DNA of 64,000 nt from Geotrypetes seraphini. Taxonomy: Eukaryota > Chordata > Amphibia > Gymnophiona > Dermophiidae. Positions 19,706-30,849 of this stretch are shown here, piece after piece (the first letter of the stretch is position 1; each line of letters starts with the position of its first letter). The stretch spans positions 129,184,157-129,248,156 of the forward strand of contig NC_047089.1 in assembly GCF_902459505.1 (NCBI RefSeq), in the 5' to 3' direction. The position numbers and the translations under genes are program-made. The notes beneath the pieces are model-generated. The model saw only the letters and a list, made by a program, of their open reading frames with translations. It made no database searches and was not told the origin of the DNA.

Positions 19706-21384
19706 TTTTTTTTTTTTTTTTTTTTTTAATAATTCTTTATTTATTACTTTTAAATTTTTCCAAGAAACCTCTTGTACAGAATATTGAAAAAGAAAACATC
19801 ATATTAAAAGAAAACAATACAATATCGCCATTGGACAATAGCATTCTTGAAAAAGACTCGTATTAAAAAAAGAAAACAGTATCTCCATTGGACTATAACA
19901 TTCTTAATCAATACTATTAATCCCAAAAAATAGATCTAAAATTCCCAATGTGTGCTGATAAAATAAATCATATTATTAACAAGAAAAGCAAAGCATCTGA
20001 CTACAGTGGAGGAGTCTATCCAATTATTCTACTATTGATGTTATTTTGTTAACCCCTTCCAGGCGCCTCGTAGAGAGGAACCCTGTTAGTTGAGATGGGT
20101 CAAAAAAATACATATGTATTGGATCTATATTTAACAATACATTTACAGAGATATCGTAATAAGAAAGATCCTCCTATCATTGTTACTCCTGGTTTAAGAA
20201 GCAAGAATTGTCGTCTACGTTTTTGGGTATCCTTAGTCACGTCCGGGAACATCTGTATCTTTAGTCCCAAGAATTCTTTGTCTATTTTTAAAGAAGATTT
20301 TTAATAACCAATCTCTGTCCGGCAATAAAGCCACCTTTAGAATTAGTGTAGCAGGTATTACTATATCTTTCAAAGATGTTTCAAGGATTGCAGCAGCATC
20401 CTTTTGTAGATCCTGATTTAAAGAAGGAAAATCTTCTTCTTGTTCTTTCTCTTTCGATGGTAAATAAAATACTTGTGCAAAAGGAGGAAGCATTTCTTCT
20501 GAAACATTCAAATTTTCCATAAGATTTTTTCAACATTTCTTTTGCGGAAATCATTGGATTTTTTGGAAAATTTAATAATCTAAGATTAGTAGAGCGGAAA
20601 TTATTTTCCAAATTTTCAATTTTTCTTCTCATAATAGTATTATCCTTAATAAGGGTAGTCTGTAATTGCTTCACTCCTAACAACTCTTTTTCAATATTTT
20701 CGACCTTATTATTTGTTATAGCAATCTCTTGTGTTAAAGTTTTTCAGTTCTTCTTTTTGTTTTAATACTGTTTTTTCCAATTCCTTTATCTGTGGGGATA
20801 ATGACTGCCCCAAACTGATGACTAAGTCCCATAAGGAATCCAGGGTAACATTGGTAGGTTTTGTTAAGGCATAGGCAAAAGTACCTGCTTGTACTGGGTC
20901 AGTTGTCTCAATCTCCAGATTCCTCTCTTCCTCACCTTGACTTTTCAGCTGCTCCAAAGCTGTTCCTGCCGTGGGCTCGATGGAATCCATAGCCTGGCTC
21001 ATCGAAGCCTCCCAAGAGAATAAGTCTGCCTCCTTGGCTAGACTGTCCTCTCTGGGTGAGCTGGCTCTCTGCGGCTGTGGAGGCGGGGTCCTTGTGTCGG
21101 GGCTCAGAGTCGTATCTAGCCCAGGGAGGTTCACAACGGCTTCACTCTCAACCGGGACCTCCAGCGGGCGATTCCCCGACGCCACCGTCTCCTGCTCCAG
21201 ACGCCTCAGTATTTCGTCGATCCTAAACAGAGGAGAGGTTTCCGGGCGCTGTGAGACTCCACCAGCGCTCTTACCTCTCCTCTTCGGCATCGTAGTGAAG
21301 TAAGTACAACTTTAAGGGGAATTGCTGAGAGCGTCTCTCCGTGGTCAGTCCTTCGTGGCCATCTTAGATCTCAGTCAAGCTGCC
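19706..21384 (-). mobile_element. ORF1-only L1 retroposon (HAL1-like) with poly(A) and 13-bp duplication
   Basis: The insertion is flanked by TATCTAGAAATCT at 19693-19705 and 21385-21397. A poly(A) tail (T run at 19705-19727 on the plus strand) and a nearby AATAAA mark its 3' end. On the minus strand a 5' UTR leads to ORF1 from 21290 (MPKRRGKSAGGVSQRPETSP) to a stop at 20026-20024. ORF1 shows a charged N-terminus, a coiled-coil (LEKTVLKQKEELK), the RRM block RSTNLRLLNFPKN and the C-terminal RRRQFLLLKPGVT then CKCIVKYRSNTYVFF. There are two single-base frame shifts, one in an A run near 20748 and one near 20525. There is no ORF2. It is either a half-L1 lineage like mammalian HAL1 or an L1 RNA polyadenylated early. 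Confidence 0.85.
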
Positions 21385-21397
21385 TATCTAGAAATCT

Positions 21398-21436
21398 AAG
21401 GGTGTTAAATATTTAGGAGTAATGCTCTTGCAAACT
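21398..21436 (+). mobile_element. L1-type LINE ORF2 (L1-c, piece 2)
   Basis: A short block translating to KGVKYLGVML, the conserved RT segment after YADD in L1 ORF2, resumes directly after the 13-bp duplication of the HAL1-like insertion. It ends where the candidate LTR begins. Confidence 0.7.
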
Positions 21437-22625
21437 GTGGGCGGCACTATCAACTAATGAGGAGTAGTGGCTCGTGGCCAGCAGGGGGTGATGTTTATGG
21501 GACGGTAATGGAATGGATGTCAGAACATGATAAGTGCAGTATTTTTTGTGAAGTTTTTCTACAAAAGAGCCTGTTTTTCGTATGATTCTGGGTAATTCTA
21601 GTTAGACAAATACATGTGTTAGTTAGGGCCACGCCCAAATAGAAGCGTACGAAAAAAAGGGTGAATAAAAATTTAAATATAATGTAGCTAAGGCCAGAAG
21701 AAAAACACACTATAGATTAAAATAAGGGAAAGAATGGTGTTTTTTTAATGCACTTTGATGCTAGGTTAGATCATGGAAGAAATCATGGGGTTTACATGGA
21801 ATCCATTTTGGGTTCTCTGTTTGTACTATCTGTCTTTGGACACCATCTTGTGCCAGTGACTAGTTTTCTGTCTTCTTTGTCCTCTCTGAGTTTTCCCGCT
21901 CCCAGCAGCGTGGTGTTAATTAATACCACATGTGCTTGCTTTAGACTGGTAAAGAAAGATAACGTGTCCCAAACTGAATTAGATATAGTTTTGAATGAAA
22001 ATTATGATTTATTGAATGGAGGCTTGGCCAAGCAAAGAGTGAATGAACAAATATGATTGGAGTGTGTGTATGGCTGTGTATTTTGAACAAAAGGAATAAG
22101 TTTTGAAAAACATAATATATATTTGCAACCTAAAGAAATCCTAAACCAGCATCTGGAAGTAATTTAGTCAGAGACTACTCTTGCTCTTTGTGTGTGAGAC
22201 TGTCAGCTCAGGCAGCCCGAGAGTTTTTACTTTAGGGCTGAGAACTTTTCAGCACCATGTTGATAATTGTAGATTCTTTTGAATAATGTTATAATGTTAA
22301 TTCAGAAATCAAAAGTAATTTTCTAAAATTGTCTAACTTGGAAATGAGGAGGAATTTTCCTTTGTCCAACTTTTAAGACCACCTCTTTGGTGAAATGTTA
22401 TTGGTTGTCAAACTTGATGATGTCATAATGAGCCAACAGCATATAATAGAAAATCTGGAGCTATTGAGACGAGATCGTTATGAGAAGGCCAGCATTTGGC
22501 AACTATGGCGATCTCCCATTAGCGCAACTGTTAAGCAGTTATGCTTGATTCTTTTGATCTCATAATGGAAAAATAGAAACAATAATTAAATAAATCTTGG
22601 TTATTTTTAAAACCTTGCGCTGGTG
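21437..22625 (+). mobile_element. Candidate solo LTR of an endogenous retrovirus-like element
   Basis: About 1.2 kb of non-coding sequence interrupts one L1 between two adjoining ORF2 blocks. It begins near TGTGGGCGGC, has a TATA-like CATATAATAG near 22440 and an AATAAATAAA-type signal near 22585, and ends near GTCATTTTGCA. This arrangement (TG...CA, TATA, then poly(A) signal about 140 bases on) fits a solo LTR. No clear short target duplication was found and no internal coding region is present, so family and age are open. It is a fossil; it could also be another non-coding insertion. Confidence 0.35.
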
Positions 22626-22639
22626 TCATTTTGCATGTG

Positions 22640-23255
22640 TCATTATTTTCAAACCGAAGCTTTCAAAGAGGCGTCTATGTCCCTTGCTCACTAATGAAAA
22701 ATGTCTTTCTAAAATACAAAGATTGTGTGAGAAATGGTGCCCTTTGCATCTATCTTGGTGGGGTAGGGTTCACACTGTGAAAATGATGATCGCTTCAGTG
22801 ATACAGTACTGTTTGAGTATGTTACCCATCTTTTATTCTGAAGGATTCTATAAACAGGTTAACAGAATGTTTGCTAAATTTATATGGTTAGGAAAAACAC
22901 CTAGAATTGCACTTGCAGCATTACAGATAAAGTTAGAATTGGGGGTGTCAACTTTCCCAATTTTAGATTATACTTTTGTGCTTATATATTGAGATGAGGA
23001 ATGTATTGGATTGGGAGCAAGGCAATACTGACAAACTATTGAACCTCAAAGGAACATAGATGGTAGATGGTTCTTTTATTTTAACACCTTAACCCCTAGA
23101 GGTTTAAATGAAGATATGGAATGGATATTGTTGGTACAATGAGAAGAAGGATTATAATATATGGATAAGGAAAATGGCTATATGGAATATCTTTAATATG
23201 TGGTATACTTACTAATATTAATCATTGCTTGAAGTATAATTCTGGTACAACCCCT
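22640..23255 (+). mobile_element. L1-type LINE ORF2, post-RT part (L1-c, piece 3)
   Basis: The frame within 22597-22992 reads KIQRLCEKWCPLHLSWWGRV, then VKMMIASVIQYCLSMLP and FAKFIWLGKTPRIALAALQ. These are the L1 ORF2 thumb/post-RT blocks. The frame then decays to 23255, where an L2-like LINE is inserted. Confidence 0.85.
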
Positions 23256-23879
23256 TGTTTTTAAGTCAACTTGATTACTGTAATATTGCCTATTTGGCAA
23301 TTGCCCAAAAGAATATGCAACGATTACAACTGGTGCAAAATGCAGCGATTAAACTGATCTTAGGCCTGAAGAAGTCTGATCACCTTACTACCGACTACTG
23401 CATTGGCTGCCGATGGAGGCACGTGTGAAGTTTAAGTTCGGTTGTTTTTGCTTTAAGGCACTATTCGGTCTAGCCCCTAAATATATAACTGACCTTTTCT
23501 CTTTCTCAGTCAACAGACATAAGAGAAGCTCACACTTGAAACTTTGTTTCCCCTCCAGTTAGAGGATGTAAACTTAAGACATCAACACCTTCTCTCACAT
23601 CAGGCAGCATTATGGGGTAAAGATCTAGATCAATTGCTTACGCCTACTACGTATGGAGAATTTAGGAAACGCCTAAACATATATCTGTTCCTGAAGTATT
23701 TAGGCAGCTGACCTGTACAGTTCTTACTCCAAAATAACTGTTAATCTATACCTATTAAATCACTAGCTCTTAACTCTGTTTATTCCACTCAAGTTGTACC
23801 ATCTTTTAATCCATTGTAAACCGCATAGAACTTCACAGTCCTGCAGTATATAAACTGTTATTATTATTATAATACACTA
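23256..23879 (+). mobile_element. L2-like LINE 3' end
   Basis: On the plus strand, degraded frames match the 1977-1480 copy (STLITVILPI, LQLVQNAA, LHWLPMEARVKF). The tail reads AACCGCATAGAACTTCACAG, then GCAGTATATAAACTG with a (TTA)n end at 23860-23873. It is 5' truncated and inserted in L1-c. Confidence 0.75.
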
Positions 23880-24180
23880 TGCAGATCTGGAATTACTCAT
23901 TAGCGAAATGCCTGCTTGCTCTCCAATCCTAGACAGTCATTAATATTTACAATGTTCAAGATTGGATTTGCTGTAAAACTAACATTGCTGAGAGACTGAA
24001 GATTTCATTCAGGAATGAAAGCTAGAGATATTTATGAATGTATACACAGCATGCAGTTTGATTGGCTAGCAATCTATACTGATATCGGGCAGTTTTTTTT
24101 ATATGTGCAGTGGCCATTTTGGAATGCATGGGATATGAGATTGGATGTTGAGGACTTCCAATCTTTTTTTTTTTTTTTTT
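23880..24180 (+). mobile_element. L1-type LINE ORF2 C-terminal remnants (L1-c, piece 4)
   Basis: Fragments such as LELLISEMPACSPILDSH, DWICCKTNIAERLKISF and NVYTACSLIG resemble late L1 ORF2 sequence. They continue the element interrupted at 23256. A T run at 24163-24180 follows. Degenerate. Confidence 0.5.
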
Positions 24181-25299
24181 TAAACATTGATTAGTGAAGC
24201 CGTGGGATTAAATATTTCAGAAACAATGTTTGAAAGCTGGTCATGTTGAGATGATTTAATGAAGTGCTTCTCAGTTACAGCTTTGTTTGACGCTTAGCAC
24301 CTTTACCCTGATTAAGTGGGTAAAATTAGATTTCACATTGGTAGTGATGTCGGTGCAGTTTAGCTACATGCAAATATAATTTCAAACTTTTTAAATAATA
24401 AAGAATATATAATGTTTCACTGCAAGAAAAGAAAAGTCATAAATAATCTTTATGAATCAATGAGGAATGTAGCTGTCCGGAGTAAAATAAATATACAGGT
24501 AGTCCCTGGTTTAAGTTCACCCGACTTACATCAAACTCATACTTACAAACTGAGGTCCTGACTCTCCCTTCTTGTGCCAATGCACCCGTTCCTCCCTTTC
24601 TGTTAAAACACGACCCTCCTCCCTTCAGTGTCCAACGCGCCTCTCGTCATCTTTCCCTCCGGTTAGCGTACCAAATCTGTGCCCCTTGCTGGTGTTTACC
24701 TCTTCTGGCCGGCTTTCTTCTCCCAGTCACACTTTGCAAAGCCATGGCTGCTGGTTCCTGCATGCAGCTTGGTGGCTGAACCAGTAGCCTTCCCTCACTT
24801 CCAGGTCAGCCGCAAGCAGCGTGCAGGAACCAGCAGCCACAGCTTTGCAAAGTGTGACTGGGAGGAGAGAGCCGGCCAGAGGAGGTAAACACCCACAAGG
24901 GGCATGGATTTGGTACACTGAACGGAAGGAAAGACGATGAGGGGTGGGTTGGGACACTGAAGGGAGGAGGAAGGTCGCGTTTTGACAGGAAGAAGGGAGG
25001 GAGCACAAACTTTGGACAAAGGAGGGAGAGAGGAGCATGAACTTGGGACAGGATGGAAGAATGAAGGGAGTGAAGAAAAGATGCTGAGGTAGGGAAATAG
25101 AAAGGAAGAATTGTTGGGCATGGGTGTCTTGAGAGAGGGAAAGAGATGGTGCACATGGGGAAATGAAGAAAGCTGTGAGTTGGACAGAGGGAGGGAGAGA
25201 AATATTAGACATGGTGGTGGGAGAGGTGTGAGGTACAGAAGCATGGGGAAAAGAGATTAGAGGAAGAAGTGTTGGATGTGGTGGAGAGTGAAAGTAAGT

Positions 25300-28200
25300 G
25301 TAAACCTATCTTTCCTTGGCTCCGGCAGCAGATGAATCCAGAGACGGTAAGATAGCACACACATGCCAGCAGATGGAGATAGAAAACTTGCTAGCAGGTG
25401 TATATCTTGGATGGAATCCCTCTTGGCCAGCCAGTATGCTCTATCTCCAGCAGGTTGGATGACTGCTATTCCTCTGGCCTCCTGGCTTCAGCTACCTGGA
25501 TTAGAAAGGAGAACTCCTCCTGTGGCTTAGGCTTCAGCTGAGAACTCTTCCTGTGGCTTAGGCCTCAGTTGAGCTGCGGGTTGTTGGCTGAATGGTGTCA
25601 ACTTTGGGGGAGGGGGCAACACCTGGGCTCTCTCAGGTCCCTTCTCCACCTGAAGAACCTGAATACCTGAGGAGCTTCGTTGTTTGAGGGATTCTTTCCC
25701 ATAAGAAAAAAAAAGTCCAACTCTGGTTTTTCCGATGGTGTTTGCATTTCGACTTTGGGAGGAGTGTGAACAGCAGTTGTGCTGGGAATGGCAGCAGAAG
25801 CGGTTAAGTGAGGTAGGTGCCGCATGCTGTCAGGAGTGGCTTCCACTGCGGAGACGGCATCCTGCGAGAGTTGGCCGCAGCAGTGAGTGAGCTCCACCTG
25901 TCGTCTTTGGGGGCGGTGAGGAATCTCAGGCAGACATGCAGCTCTTCTCTCCAGAGTTTGTCCGGTTGCTACACAATGCTTCTTGCTGCAATGGACAAAA
26001 CCATAGGGGGGAGGGGAGGACTCGGTGGTGGAATGGCCCATGTATCTTTGTCCCAACCTCAGTTAGGGGTGGGGGAGGACCAACAAGGTGCCAAATGGCA
26101 TAAGGTAGTGCAGGATGCAGACGTTTTTTGGTCTGTTAACTCTGAGCTCTCGTTTCCCCTGTTTGACCCTGGGGAGGCTGATAATGAACAAGATGTGGAG
26201 ATGGGAGCAGAGGTCGATGATCCCTTTGTATTGAGACTTTTTTCATAAAGAGAAGCTATTGGCATTTATCTCCAAAGTGCTAGTGTCTGCATATTTCTCC
26301 ACCTGATTCAGGGGTGCCAAGGGTATCCAATCCCCTGATGGCTAGAACGAAGAAGCCTCCTAGAGCCTTCCCGGTGCATGAGGCCATGCAGGAATTAATA
26401 TCGGAGCAATGGACTGCTCCGGAGTCAGGTCTCAAGGTAGCTAAAGCTATGAGGCAGTTGTATCCTGTGACTTAAGGATTCACAGGACAGGAAGCTTGAG
26501 TCTACCTTAAAGTAGAGAGTTGCAAGGGGACAGAAATCCCACACATCCCTACCCGTCCCCGCCAGGATCCTTTCCGTCCCCGTCAGGATCCTCTCTCCGT
26601 CCCCATCCATCCCCGCAAGGAATTCCCTCCATCCCCGCCCGTCCCCATAAAAAGCAGCAATTACTTCTGACAGGATCATCAATTCCACAGTTTCTTTTGT
26701 GTTTGCGCTGCTGTTTTCCTTGTGAAATCTTTTTGGTGGAACCCTTTTTTTGTTTTCTGTTCAGGTAATTAACTTATAAACCCCCTCTTTTACTAAGGCT
26801 GACATGTCCATTATATTATATGGATGAACCCTGCTTCCAAAGCTTTCCATCCCCGTGGGAGTCCTGTGGGCCAGAGGGGGGTCCCCGTGGGAGTCCCTTG
26901 GGTTAGGGGGGGATTCCTGCGGGACCCGCAGGATTCCTGTGATCCCCGTTCCCGTGCAGACCTCTACCTTGAAGGCTTCATTCAATGGGGCAGCCCTTAT
27001 TCTGTAGACGTCCATGTGCAGCTATGTGGCACTGGCCTGTCGTCAATGGGTCCATTGGATCATGGATGGTATGGTGGATCAAACCCCAGACTTTCAGGAT
27101 GTGGAATCAAAGCTGACATACCTAGCAGATGCCTTATGATATGATTAGGGCCTCAGCTAAGCAAATTTCTCTGGCCGTGGTGTCTAGACGGCATTTATGG
27201 CTGCGGCATTGGGCAGTGGATGCGGCCTCTAAGTTCTGTTTAGTACATTTGCCGTTTAAGGGTCAGTTGTTTGGAGAGGACCTGGAGAGGTTAGTTAAGG
27301 AATTTGGAGACTAAGTCGCAGAGGTTACCGGATAGACCAAGGAGTTTGGCTTGGTCACCACCCTCTAGGCCACGTTTTAGGGATACCAGGAGGTTTAGAC
27401 CAGGGAGATTGACATATAGGGCATCATACGACATGTCCTACAGTGCCAGGTCAAGGTTTAATCAGAAGCGATCTAGGCGTCCTCCCAAGCCGCCTTCTGT
27501 CTAGTCAAATGGTCCTCAGATGTCATGGTGTAGGGGGACGGCTGGCCTCCTCTGGGGCTGGGGGCCAGTTGGTATAGGACATTAGGTCCTCGTTTTTGTG
27601 AGTTACGAGATGAATTCTTCTCTCATGGCATAGATTGTGTTGGGATTACCTGTCTTCTGGTTATCTGGTGTGATACAGGGGGTCAAGCAGGTCTTCCTCA
27701 TAAGGCTGCTTGGGTTTTTGTTTTTTCAGTTTTTGTATGAAAGGACTTAAGTGCTCTGGCGCTATCTGTATTCTCTTTATGATTTCAGAGATCGGTTCTC
27801 CTCTTTATGCACTTCCTGGTAGTAGGAAGGGCTGTGCAGTCTCTGAGGCCTTAGAGGTTTTCCTCTGTCAGGAGGCGGTAGGTTTGTCCCACCCGGTTTC
27901 AGGTTTACTTTGTTACATCCCACTTGTCTCTGGATTCAACTGCTGCCGGCGCTAAGGAAGGTAAAATAATGTCCTACCTGTTAATTTTCTTTCCTTTAGA
28001 CATAGTAAATGAATCCAGAGCCCCACCCTGGTGTGTTCTCAGATGTGGGGGGGGGGGGGTGGTTTTTCTCTTGCAGGTTGATGTCCTTGGTGGATCAGGT
28101 TGTTTTTGTTTATGGGAAAGAAGTTTGTTGATATGGGGCCGAATTGTTCCTGATGCTTTGGCAAGAGTGATACTGGCTGGCCAGGAGTGATTTCATCCAA

Positions 28201-28320
28201 GATGTACACCTGTGAGTCAGTTCTCTATCTCCACCTGTTGGTAGATGTGTGCTATCCCACTTGTCTTTGGATTCATCTGCTGAATCTAAAGGAAAGAGAA
28301 TTTAACAGGTAGGACATAAT
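25300..28320. mobile_element. DIRS-type retroelement fossil (DIRS-A)
   Basis: Inverted terminal repeats are recognisable: GCAGCAGATGAATCCAGAGA near 25327, and its near complement (CTTTGGATTCATCTGCTG) near 28265. A further related block near 27930-28020 probably reflects the internal complementary region typical of DIRS. The parts seen are gag-like: blocks near 26340-26460 and 27120-27310, including SAKQISLAVVSRRHLWLRHW. RT and tyrosine recombinase regions are not recognisable. Broken with many lesions, and old. A hAT MITE is inserted at 26513-26966. Confidence 0.7.
26513..26966. mobile_element. hAT MITE with 8-bp duplication (7 of 8)
   Basis: The element starts TAGAGAGTTGCAAGGGGAC, and the complement of its end starts TAGAGGTCTGCACGGGAAC. 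The flanks are CCTTAAAG (26505-26512) and CCTTGAAG (26967-26974). The interior is made of CCCGTCCCCGCCAGGATCC-like repeats. Its ends resemble those of the 9417-11496 element (TAGAGAATGACACGG), so both may share a transposase. Inserted in DIRS-A. Confidence 0.85.
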
Positions 28321-28412
28321 TTTACCTTTCTATTTAAACTACAGTACTTTATTTTGAGGACTTTTTTTTTTTTTTTTTTTAATGTTTAGTGCTTTTATAG
28401 ACTACTGTACAG

Positions 28413-29172
28413 CAGTGTTCTTCAACCTTTTTACACCTATGGACTGGTAGAAATAAAATAATTATTTTATGGACCGGCATCTGTCCAAGGACCGGCAGTT
28501 GAACACTGAGCTAAGTTGTGGGCTAGACGCCGCCCATCTCTACCCAATCTCCACCCCAGCCCCAGCCCCCATAATAATTGTAATACTATTTTTTTCCATT
28601 CATTTTTCATAGATATACACAATATAATCTTAACACATAATGGTTAACCACAAAATTAAACTACACAAAGCACACTGACAGCCTATGTAAATTCTCAAAA
28701 CTGACATAATTCAATCACTAAATTCAAAAATAAAATCATTCTCCCCCTACCTTTGTTGAGTCTAGACTATGCCTTACCTTCTGGCCTGCTCCCACCTGGC
28801 CATTTTATGCTGCCCCCGGTGTTATCTTCAGGCCGGCTACCTCTTCCTCACTGATGCAGTGCACAAAACTGCGGGCAGCGGCTCCTTACACGTCCTGCAC
28901 CTCATCTGGAAGCCTTCCCTCCGACATTGTGATGTCGGAGAGAAGGCTTCAGGTTAAGGCGCAGGACGCACGTAGGAGCCGCTGCCCGTGGCTTTGTGCA
29001 CTGAATAAGTGAGGAAGATGGAGCCGGCTCAAAGAAAACTCCACACTGAGCGCACCGTGGACCAGCAGTTGAAGAACACTGTTTGGGCCTGATGCACGTG
29101 CCAGCTCTATGGACCGGCAGGAAATTTCTGTGGACCAGCACCGGTCCATGGACCGGTGGTTGAAGAACACTG
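28413..29172. mobile_element. hAT element with perfect 8-bp duplication (CAGTGTTCTTCAACC family)
   Basis: The 760-bp element begins CAGTGTTCTTCAACCTTTTT and ends GGTGGTTGAAGAACACTG. It is flanked by CTGTACAG at 28405-28412 and 29173-29180. The interior has a long palindrome (arms about 28815-28920 and 28935-29035, sharing GCAGCGGCTCCTTACACGTCCTGC-like blocks). Relatives: 49401-59301, 62830-62972. No transposase. Confidence 0.93.
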
Positions 29173-29539
29173 CTGTACAGGATCTGAGTTGCGTACAAAT
29201 TCAGCTTAAACTTAAGAACGGTTAAAAAAATGGAACTTGTTGTTAACCCAAGGACTGTCTGCACTGAACAGTTTTCTGAAGATCCTGATAAGAAAAAACA
29301 CACAAGTATATGAGCGTTATAAAAACAACAACAAAACTTTATAGAGCTTCACTATTGGAGTGTTATGATTGTTGATCAGCCTTGGTGGTATTAATAGCTT
29401 TGGAATTGTTCTTACTAACTATATGGCATATAAGTTGTGGTTTTTTTTTATCGCACTTTTTATACTTATTTCAATATGCATATACAATTTATACTGTATA
29501 GTTGTTTGAAATATCTAAATAAACACTTAAATACACTCA

Positions 29540-29713
29540 GAGCTCCTTTTACGAAGGTGCGCTACGGGTTTTACCACACGCACCGGATTAGTGCGTGCTG
29601 TAGTGTGCGCTAGCCAAAAATCTACTGCCTGTTCAAAAGGAGGCGGTAGCGGCTAGCACATGTGGCGCTATTCCACGCGTTAAGGTCCTAGCGCGCCTTT
29701 GTAAAAGGAGCCC
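29540..29713. mobile_element. Harbinger-like MITE
   Basis: The ends AGAGCTCCTTTTACGAAGG and CCTTTGTAAAAGGAGCCC are complementary with few mismatches. TTA follows the right end, and the left flank is diverged. The core GGCGGTAGCGGCTAGCACAT also occurs, inverted, in the 4461-4629 copy. Confidence 0.75.
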
Positions 29714-30577
29714 TTACTGTGTGTGATATCGGCTATTTCAGCTGAAGCAGACAATGTGAGTAAAATTTTAATTATTACAAAACAGTAGCTATGTAGCCTG
29801 AAATTTTAAAAATTATCTGTCATAGGCGGAGAATAAGGGAGGCCAGAATTCCAATCTCCTACTACTATTTTCTGACCTTGAACAAGTTACTTCACTTTGT
29901 TACTTCAGATATAACTAAGGTTGTAAACTATCATGGCTAGGAAATATGCTCTGTTTCCGACTTGTAATTCATCTTGAGCCCAGATCTAGAAAGGTGGAAG
30001 ATTTGAATTTTTGTTCTCATAGCTATATTTATACCATTAAATTTGGTGGATAAATGAAAGCTGAGGCTTTCCCCATACTGAATGTTTTAACAGCTTGCAG
30101 CACAGATAGGGATCACATAGCGACATTTTTACAAGAAAAAGGTGCATAGCAACACTGCAAACAAAACATGTTGTGCATAGTTGCTCAGATACTTGATCCA
30201 TTCTGGTAACCCTTATAAAGCTTGAAGGAGCAGCAGTGAGGCATGAGCTAAATGAGGAATAGATCTACTTTAAAAAAAAAAAAAAAATTTTAAGAACTAT
30301 AGCTACTTTTGAGCATACTCTTGTGTATGTCTAGTAGTGGTATAGAAATTAGTAGTATAGATTTCCAGGCTTATTCAGCAGTATCAATTAATCCAAATAC
30401 ACAGAAGATACCAAGGGGTAAAAATATAAATGTCCGCAATTGATTTCCAACCTTAAACTAGGCCAAGAATACCAAAAATAGAATGAATAAGGGAAATGCC
30501 AACAGTACAGTAGGGAAAATAGCAACAGAATTTGGAAAACAAAAGTACTTCAGATCAGACAACAGTTTCTAAAGTTT
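29714..30577. other. Intron stretch without recognised feature
   Basis: AT-rich sequence with an A run at 30272-30287. No ORF, terminal repeat or RNA motif was recognised. It may be unique intron sequence. Confidence 0.3.
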
Positions 30578-30700
30578 AGATTGAGCCTGCCAGGACAGAT
30601 AAGGAAAATACTCGAGTACCTGATTACAATTGAATAATAAACTGCTTTGGGTGAATCTTTTCATGGAAAAGTAGTAAATAAAATCTAAATAAAAAATCCT
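30578..30700 (+). mobile_element. SINE tail fragment
   Basis: The sequence AGATTGAGCCTGCCAGGACA, then ACTCGAGTACCTGATTACA, matches the middle and tail of the SINE at 14655-14906. The tRNA-like head is absent. Confidence 0.6.
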
Positions 30701-30707
30701 GTTTCAC

Positions 30708-30835
30708 ACTTTGTTCTAATCCCAGGTTGCTCAGTTTATTCATGAATTTCTTATGAACAGCAGTACCAGAGGCTTTGCTGAAATCGAAGTAGACCACATC
30801 TAGCACATTCACTTTGTCTAGTTTTCTGGTTACAA
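30708..30835 (-). mobile_element. CR1-like RT fragment
   Basis: The minus strand reads LDVVYFDFSKASGTAVHKKF, then MNKLSNLGLEQSVK. This is the conserved RT block around the first catalytic aspartate (YFDFSKAFDTV in CR1-type elements). About 40 residues only. Confidence 0.65.
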
Positions 30836-30849
30836 ATCAGGTTTTGCAC

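Larger units (their letters stand above)
24492..29262. mobile_element. DNA transposon with foldback ends, heavily inserted into
   Basis: The left end ACAGGTAGTCCCTGGTTTAA and the complement of the right end (near CAGTCCTTGGGTTAACAAC) form diverged terminal repeats. The left part is a palindrome: arms 24570-24775 and 24815-25020 share GCAGGAACCAGCAGCCA or its complement and GTGTTTACCTC. A DIRS fossil (25300-28320) and a hAT element (28413-29172) were inserted later. The superfamily is uncertain: no clean target duplication was seen. Confidence 0.55.

Noticed and set aside
21748-22056. 102-residue plus-strand frame
   Set aside because: It lies in the candidate LTR, has no recognisable domain and is not supported by flanking signals.
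24727-25244. Three overlapping minus-strand frames of 116-161 residues
   Set aside because: Ser/Leu/Pro-rich translations of a purine-rich foldback arm inside a DNA transposon; several frames are open at once, a sign of biased composition.
27304-27504. Arg/Ser/Pro-rich frame as a possible host basic protein
   Set aside because: It lies within the DIRS fossil directly after its gag-like part.
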